A stretch of DNA of 9,467 nt, taken from contig JAFEEV010000230.1 of NCBI GenBank assembly GCA_018240935.1, positions 1-9,467 of the forward strand, read 5' to 3'. Each line of letters starts with the position of its first letter. Position 1 is the first letter of the stretch. Of this stretch, positions 6,164 through 9,467 are shown one piece after another. Origin of the DNA: Pseudomonadota bacterium. GTDB lineage: Bacteria > Pseudomonadota > Gammaproteobacteria > Burkholderiales > Nitrosomonadaceae. The position numbers and the translations under genes were made by a program. The notes under the pieces are model-generated. The model made no database searches. It had not been told where the DNA came from and saw nothing but the letters and a program-made list of their open reading frames with translations.

Positions 6164-6754
6164 TTAAGCGTTTAACGCTGTCACAACGCGCCTGCGGTAA
6201 GCGATCATGGTGATCATGCATAAGCAGATCACCAGCATGACGGCCGGGAACAATAACGTCGTCACGGAAAGATTCTCCAGCGCCAGCATCACCAGCACAT
6301 TGCGCAGCGTAAACAATGCGAAAAACAGCAAAGACTCCGAATATGGAAATTGATACGCTTTTCTGACCGTCGGGCCGAATCCGGCGACATCGATCGCGGT
6401 CAGCAATACCACCGCCCACAGCGGATCGGATGTCCAGTACCACAGCGGCAACGACAACAGCGCTGCGGCAAAAAACGCCCAATCGGTTCGCGTAATGGTC
6501 ACGTCCGCGCGCTTCGTGTAGGCCAGATAAGCAATGAATATCGTAATGCTCGCCGACACCCCGATCGGCCACGTGCCGGCTCCACCATTGTCTTCCAATT
6601 GCGCCAGAAAAATCAGCAGCGTGGTCGCGCCCCAAATCACCCAGGAAAAAATATGCGGCTTGACCGATCCGCGGAAGATTTCCCGGATGTAAGGAATAAA
6701 CGCGGCAAACGTGATCGCGATGGCGATGAGACTGAGCGCTTCTTTGTAGAACAT
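6164..6754 (-). CDS. Conserved polytopic membrane protein of unknown function
   Basis: A 196-residue integral membrane protein with about six or seven hydrophobic helices. The start (MFYKEALSLIAIAITFAAFI, then PYIREIFRGSVKPHIFSWVIWG) and the loops QLEDNGGAGTWPIG, ITRTDWAFF, LPLWYWTSDPLWAV and DVAGFGPTVRKAY look strongly conserved in style, with many Trp, Gly and Pro residues. I have seen similar unnamed proteins in many proteobacteria. The two-helix repeats with conserved Pro and Trp recall SemiSWEET/PQ-loop transporters, but I do not see a clear PQ motif, so no transport role is claimed. The frame is open to an ATG at 6841, but the 29 extra residues are not hydrophobic or family-like, so the ATG at 6754 is preferred. 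The next gene on this strand begins 106 bases downstream. Confidence 0.8.
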   Translation of the reverse strand: MFYKEALSLIAIAITFAAFIPYIREIFRGSVKPHIFSWVIWGATTLLIFLAQLEDNGGAGTWPIGVSASITIFIAYLAYTKRADVTITRTDWAFFAAALLSLPLWYWTSDPLWAVVLLTAIDVAGFGPTVRKAYQFPYSESLLFFALFTLRNVLVMLALENLSVTTLLFPAVMLVICLCMITMIAYRRRVVTALNA

Positions 6755-7056
6755 TTTTTCTTGCCCGGCTTTGGAAAATCGAAAGCGTTGTATGAGTGCA
6801 TGGCTTCCAATTAGTTCAGTTTGGATAAGAATCCCTTTCATCCGCTTGTTTCATCGAACAAAAGAAAGAAAAGAAGCTGCTCTTGGATACTCAACGGTTA
6901 TTTTATAGGATTGCGGTTACTGTCGAGCTGACTGCGGTTTCTGCTGCTTGGATTCTGACTCCGGAGGAGGATTACTGCGCAAGTAAAATTGGCTTGGCGC
7001 CAAGAAAATCTCCGGTATGCGCGTGCATTAGATTTGATGTGATGGAGATACCTTAA

Positions 7057-7196
7057 GGAAGCTCTGAAAAACTACTGCACTCAATCATGCTGTGTTGAAA
7101 TCAGACTCAAAATGCTCATTTACATCTTGTAAACTGCGCTTTTTCATCTGATTTCGCTTTGCCTGACCGTCGCTCGCTACCTTTTTCAGAGCTTCC
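7057..7196 (-). mobile_element. 140-bp MITE-like element, copy 2 (inverted relative to copy 1)
   Basis: The same element as at 2791-2930, read in the opposite direction, with the same length and five base differences (about 96% identical). The terminal repeats GGAAGCTCTGAAAAA are intact at both ends. It is flanked on both sides by TTAA (7053-7056 and 7197-7200), a perfect four-base duplication of the YTAR type used by IS5-group elements. The concentric internal inverted repeats are conserved, including the innermost TTTACA/TGTAAA pair, while the three-base loop between them has changed. It lies downstream of the PEP-CTERM gene, so it may affect transcription ends rather than starts. Confidence 0.9.
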
Positions 7197-7201
7197 TTAA
7201 T

Positions 7202-7236
7202 GGATGCCGCAGGATTTCTCCAACAGCATCCCTGCG
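7202..7236. terminator. Stem-loop downstream of the PEP-CTERM gene
   Basis: CGCAGGAT (7208-7215) pairs with ATCCCTGCG (7228-7236) with one bulged base. The stem begins about four bases after the PEP-CTERM stop codon. A second, competing stem is possible: GGATGC (7202-7207) with GCATCC (7226-7231). No T tract follows on the minus strand, so it could act as a Rho-type or RNA-stabilising end rather than a classic intrinsic terminator. Confidence 0.4.
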
Positions 7237-7240
7237 AGAA

Positions 7241-7954
7241 TTAAGCTGCTTGATTTCTACGGCGAGCCATAAATCCCAGTACCCCCAAACCTGCTAATAA
7301 CATGCCATAGGTTTCGGGTTCCGGTACCGGACTAACCGTGCCGCCGATAAAGAAAGTACCAGTGCTATTATAAGCCGCATCGATTGCAGCCACGGCCGCA
7401 GCATTCAGCGTGATTGACACGATACTGCCGTTAGTCGATGAATCAACCGAGATCGAACCGTAAGTGCTACCGGAAGCCAGATCATTAAAAATTCCAAGAC
7501 CGGAATCCGTTAACGGATTGCCGGAAACGTCGAACAAGGTGTACAGCAGCGCGGCCGACTGGCTCAAGAAACCGCCATCCGCTCCACCGTTCTCACCAAC
7601 TGCCGGTTGATACAAATTCAACACAGCACTGGTGGTTCCGGCGGCACGATGCACATCGAATGCAAAATAGTTATTCGCGAACGTATCGCTGCCAACGCAC
7701 GAATCGGACGAACCGCAGGTACCGGCAATATAATTCCCTGTCGCACCGCCAAAATTATTGGTGCCGAATTCGTCAACCCAGCCGCGATTGGTCGCCGTAT
7801 ATGTTGTTCCTCCGTTCAGCACCAGTTGAGCACTGCCAATGCCATGAGTCCAGGCAAAGGTATGGTCGCTTAAACCGGCCGATGCAACCGACGGCAATAC
7901 CGTCAATCCTAAAATGCATGCAGCCGCACTTGTCAATTTGATTCTTTTTGTCAT
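7241..7954 (-). CDS. PEP-CTERM sorting domain exoprotein
   Basis: A 237-residue secreted protein carrying both targeting signals of the PEP-CTERM/exosortase system. Residues 1-26 are a Sec signal peptide with likely cleavage after ASA. Residues 210-233 are the sorting signal: VPEPETYGMLL, a hydrophobic helix and the Arg cluster ARRR. Exosortase (EpsH/XrtA type) is expected to cut near PEP and hand the protein to the cell surface or extracellular matrix. The body is rich in Gly, Ser, Thr, Asn and Ala with few Lys, typical of exopolysaccharide-associated beta-sandwich proteins. Cys80 and Cys86 could form a disulphide. The ATG at 7954 has a near-ideal AGGAGG six bases upstream. No exosortase is in the window. 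It appears monocistronic, with repeated operator-like sequences upstream. Confidence 0.95.
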   Translation of the reverse strand: MTKRIKLTSAAACILGLTVLPSVASAGLSDHTFAWTHGIGSAQLVLNGGTTYTATNRGWVDEFGTNNFGGATGNYIAGTCGSSDSCVGSDTFANNYFAFDVHRAAGTTSAVLNLYQPAVGENGGADGGFLSQSAALLYTLFDVSGNPLTDSGLGIFNDLASGSTYGSISVDSSTNGSIVSITLNAAAVAAIDAAYNSTGTFFIGGTVSPVPEPETYGMLLAGLGVLGFMARRRNQAA

Positions 7955-7996
7955 TATTTCCTCCTGGAAGTTACGCGATGCGTCAGATTAATAGAG

Positions 7997-8029
7997 CTAT
8001 TTTGTAAGAAAATAGTACTTTGCATTATA
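7997..8029 (-). promoter_or_regulatory. Candidate promoter and leader hairpin of the PEP-CTERM gene
   Basis: On the minus strand a perfect TATAAT (8029-8024) lies 70 bases before the ATG. No good -35 hexamer and no sigma-54 GG-N10-GC pair are seen nearby. Transcription would start near 8016, directly at a seven-bp hairpin, CTATTTT/AAAATAG (7997-8003 and 8009-8015). The hairpin could protect the 5' end of the mRNA or be an operator. Pattern-based only. Confidence 0.4.
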
Positions 8030-8082
8030 TTTTAAAACTATAGTGCGGCCTTACTTTTTTTATAGGCGGGTTGTACTATTTT
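8009..8082. repeat. Spaced inverted repeat AAAATAGTAC / GTACTATTTT
   Basis: AAAATAGTAC at 8009-8018 and its exact complement GTACTATTTT at 8073-8082 lie 54 bases apart on either side of the candidate -10 element of the PEP-CTERM gene. A third half-copy, CTATTTT, is at 7997-8003. The layout resembles paired operator sites of a dimeric regulator, with possible looping; the protein is unknown. Confidence 0.5.
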
Positions 8083-8207
8083 TGGGGAGCATCACGACGA
8101 ATAGCGCTCCTGGCTCCAAATACGACGGCAGTGAATCGCATGATTTTCTTGTGAAAGCGCGGCACTTGAAATCACTGCACACGGCACGGCATCCTTTGCC
8201 CCAGTGA

Positions 8208-8579
8208 TCAGGAACGTCCGATGTAGAGCACGACAATCAACCCGACACCCAAGATGGCCACGGCGGCGTTTACCAGCATGCCCCAGCGAGCCCCATACCC
8301 CTCGGGAAATTCCGCCGGATTCAGGGTTTTCAGAAAAACCGCATACTGACGGCATGAATAAATTGCAGAGGCTGCGCCCAGAAAGACAAAAGCAAATCCC
8401 AGCCAGAATGTCAGCATCATGCCAGCCGGGTGCGCCTGGCTGGGTGCTAGCGCACTTAACAACAAACCGGTTCGTTCGACTAAAAAGCCGAAAGCAATCA
8501 AGGCAAGACTGGTACGATTCCAGGCCAGCAGCGTGCGTTCCGCCGCAAAGAGCACCCGGGGATCCTTGAGGTCCGACAT
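8208..8579 (-). CDS. DUF202 family inner membrane protein (YidH-like)
   Basis: A 123-residue membrane protein. The N-terminal motif DPRVLFAAERTLLAWNRTSL (residues 6-25) is the DUF202 signature (A-x-ERT-x-LAW-x-RT), followed by three hydrophobic helices at about 22-45, 52-75 and 98-119. E. coli YidH belongs to this family. Its function is not established. The ATG at 8579 is preceded by GGAG at good spacing (GGGAGAAAGT), while the longer frame to 8654 has no support, so the start is firm. It lies 82 bases downstream of the 212-residue gene on the same strand and may be co-transcribed with it. The protein ends with LIVVLYIGRS, so the C-terminus is just outside the last helix. Confidence 0.93.
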   Translation of the reverse strand: MSDLKDPRVLFAAERTLLAWNRTSLALIAFGFLVERTGLLLSALAPSQAHPAGMMLTFWLGFAFVFLGAASAIYSCRQYAVFLKTLNPAEFPEGYGARWGMLVNAAVAILGVGLIVVLYIGRS

Positions 8580-8661
8580 ACTTTCTCCCGGGTTTAGAGT
8601 GAATGAACAAAAGGATGTATATGCAACATCAGCAACCTCTCTGCACTGATTCAACCGAATA

Positions 8662-9300
8662 CTACTCCCAAATCACCATCTTGAAGCGCTCCTTGACGAT
8701 GCCGAAGTAGTTGCACTTCCAATCGCTTTGCGCGAAAAAATCGAGGTGGTGCCATTGGTCTTTCTGTTTCAGAATGCGGGTGGCGGCATCGTCCCAGTCG
8801 ATGGCAGCGAATCTCGGTTCCAGCTCCTGCTTGCGATCCTCGACTTCGGCATATTCGAAACCGTCGTATTCCCAGTGCAGCACTTCGAATACGTTGCCGT
8901 CACGGTCGGCGTAGTCGATGCTGAAATCGAGCCCCCATTTCGGCCGGATGCGGATGATCTTATAGATCAGCGGATTGGCTTTCGCCCAGTGTTGCAGTTG
9001 TTGCAGCGCTTCCCCGGCATAACCTTTGCGCTCGAACAGCAAACTGTGATTCAACACCGCGCCTTCGACCCGGTCTGGTTGCGTGAACCACGGCGCTTTC
9101 AATGCGTGCCGGTGTTCCCGGTGCGAAAGCGCTTGCGTCAGATTGGCCTCGGCATAGCGCTGTTCGAGATCGGTCAGGTCGTAACCGTTCTGATCGAACA
9201 ACGCGCGATCGCGCGCCAGGGGAATGCTCGCCGTGTCCAGCGGCCGTTCCCAATGGCTGATGGGATTTAATTGATGGTCGGTTAAATCGAGGTAACTCAT
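8662..9300 (-). CDS. Hypothetical 212-residue protein, no recognised domain
   Basis: A soluble protein of unknown function with no signal peptide or membrane segment. The N-terminal third is polar, with HREHRHALKAPWF around residues 60-72. The C-terminal half looks like the ordered core: IIRIRPKWGLDFSIDYAD, then FEVLHWEYDGFEYAEVEDRK, then a Trp-, Asp- and Lys-rich end that closes with ERFKMVIWE. The many aromatic and acidic residues suggest an alpha/beta fold, but none of this identifies a family. The start at ATG 9300 lacks a visible ribosome binding site; the next in-frame Met is at residue 208, so no internal alternative exists. Base composition matches the neighbours. The long clean frame and its aromatic, well-ordered C-terminus make it a real gene. 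Confidence 0.82.
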   Translation of the reverse strand: MSYLDLTDHQLNPISHWERPLDTASIPLARDRALFDQNGYDLTDLEQRYAEANLTQALSHREHRHALKAPWFTQPDRVEGAVLNHSLLFERKGYAGEALQQLQHWAKANPLIYKIIRIRPKWGLDFSIDYADRDGNVFEVLHWEYDGFEYAEVEDRKQELEPRFAAIDWDDAATRILKQKDQWHHLDFFAQSDWKCNYFGIVKERFKMVIWE

Positions 9301-9401
9301 GAGAAAAAACTATCGGATTAACAAACGATGGCGAAAAGAAATTGGTGATTGTGACAGGCTGAAGCAAAAAAAGCTATGTGACCGGCCGTCAGGAAGGCAA
9401 C

Positions 9402-9467
9402 CTATCCGCCGTGACGCGGCTTTCCGTAGAGCGCGCGCAACTCATCCTTGGCTTTTTCCAGCACCTC
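9402..9467 (-). CDS. C-terminal end of an unidentified protein (runs off the window)
   Basis: The last 21 codons of a minus-strand gene are visible (EVLEKAKDELRALYGKPRH, then GG and TAG at 9404-9402). The segment is charged and helical. It is too short to assign. A short T run follows its stop on the minus strand (about 9374-9366), after the small inverted repeat TGAC-GGCCG-GTCA, so this may be the 3' end of a transcription unit, although the repeat is weak. Confidence 0.5.
   Translation of the reverse strand, partial: EVLEKAKDELRALYGKPRHGG

Larger units (their letters stand above)
6755..7240. other. Intergenic region containing the second MITE copy
   Basis: About 486 bases lie between the membrane-protein gene and the end of the PEP-CTERM gene. 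The first part (6755-7055) should hold the promoter of the membrane-protein operon; no convincing -35/-10 pair was identified. On the plus strand a frame without an ATG runs from about 6895 (TTG) and stops exactly at the left border of the repeat, but its sequence is not protein-like. The 140-bp repeat (7057-7196) and a downstream stem-loop (7202-7236) fill the rest. Confidence 0.5.

Noticed and set aside
6895..7056. Plus-strand frame of about 54 codons that stops at the MITE border
   Set aside because: Only a TTG start without ribosome binding site, and residue composition not typical of a protein. Ending at the repeat border is explained by the TTAA target, which supplies a TAA.
2791..7196. 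Composite transposon made of the two repeats and the genes between
   Set aside because: The elements encode no transposase, each has its own target duplication, and the enclosed genes look native in base composition. Independent insertions are the simpler reading.
8092..8610. A 172-residue minus-strand frame overlapping the DUF202 gene
   Set aside because: Different frame from the DUF202 protein, Cys-, Gly- and Arg-rich, no domain; a shadow frame.
9366..9395. Intrinsic terminator after the gene at the right edge
   Set aside because: The inverted repeat TGAC/GTCA is only four bp and is separated from the T run by several bases, so it was not called as a separate feature.

Overview
The window (about 50% GC) looks like chromosomal DNA of a betaproteobacterium, most likely Nitrosomonas or a close Nitrosomonadaceae relative. 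This is an inference from protein style: a PEP-CTERM exoprotein, a YuxH-type EAL-HDOD protein, a small membrane protein beside a DUF4177 protein, and short IS5-like mobile repeats. No rRNA, tRNA, CRISPR array or complete insertion sequence was seen. Most of the window is ordinary housekeeping and accessory coding sequence. I did not find a clear multi-gene defence or biosynthetic system.

Layout, left to right. (1) Positions 1-466, minus strand: the N-terminal part of a patatin-like phospholipase, preceded by and overlapping a small 85-residue gene. (2) 763-1725, plus: a proline iminopeptidase with a complete catalytic triad. (3) 1765-2685, minus: a CPBP-family intramembrane protease homologue that lacks the first glutamate of its EExxxR motif. 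It converges on the peptidase, with a short hairpin between the two. (4) 2791-2930: a 140-bp MITE-like repeat in front of a plus-strand EAL-HDOD protein (3113-4351) whose EAL half looks catalytically dead. (5) 4375-6754, minus: five small genes, all exported or membrane proteins apart from the DUF4177 protein. In transcription order they are a polytopic membrane protein, the DUF4177 protein, a TM2-like membrane protein, a secreted protein resembling a PEP-CTERM protein without its anchor, and a DUF6174 lipoprotein. (6) 7057-7196: a second copy of the 140-bp repeat in opposite orientation. (7) 7241-7954, minus: a typical PEP-CTERM exoprotein with a strong ribosome binding site and an unusual set of inverted repeats in its leader and promoter. 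(8) 8208-9300, minus: a DUF202 membrane protein and an unrecognised 212-residue protein. (9) 9402-9467: the last 21 codons of another minus-strand gene.

The clearest observations beyond the gene list are these. The two 140-bp repeats are about 96% identical, inverted, bounded by TTAA-type target duplications, and bracket about 4.1 kb. A 10-bp inverted repeat (AAAATAGTAC / GTACTATTTT) brackets the candidate promoter of the PEP-CTERM gene. The exported protein at 4840-5352 appears to have lost the sorting anchor. Two enzyme-family proteins (CPBP and EAL) have altered catalytic motifs.
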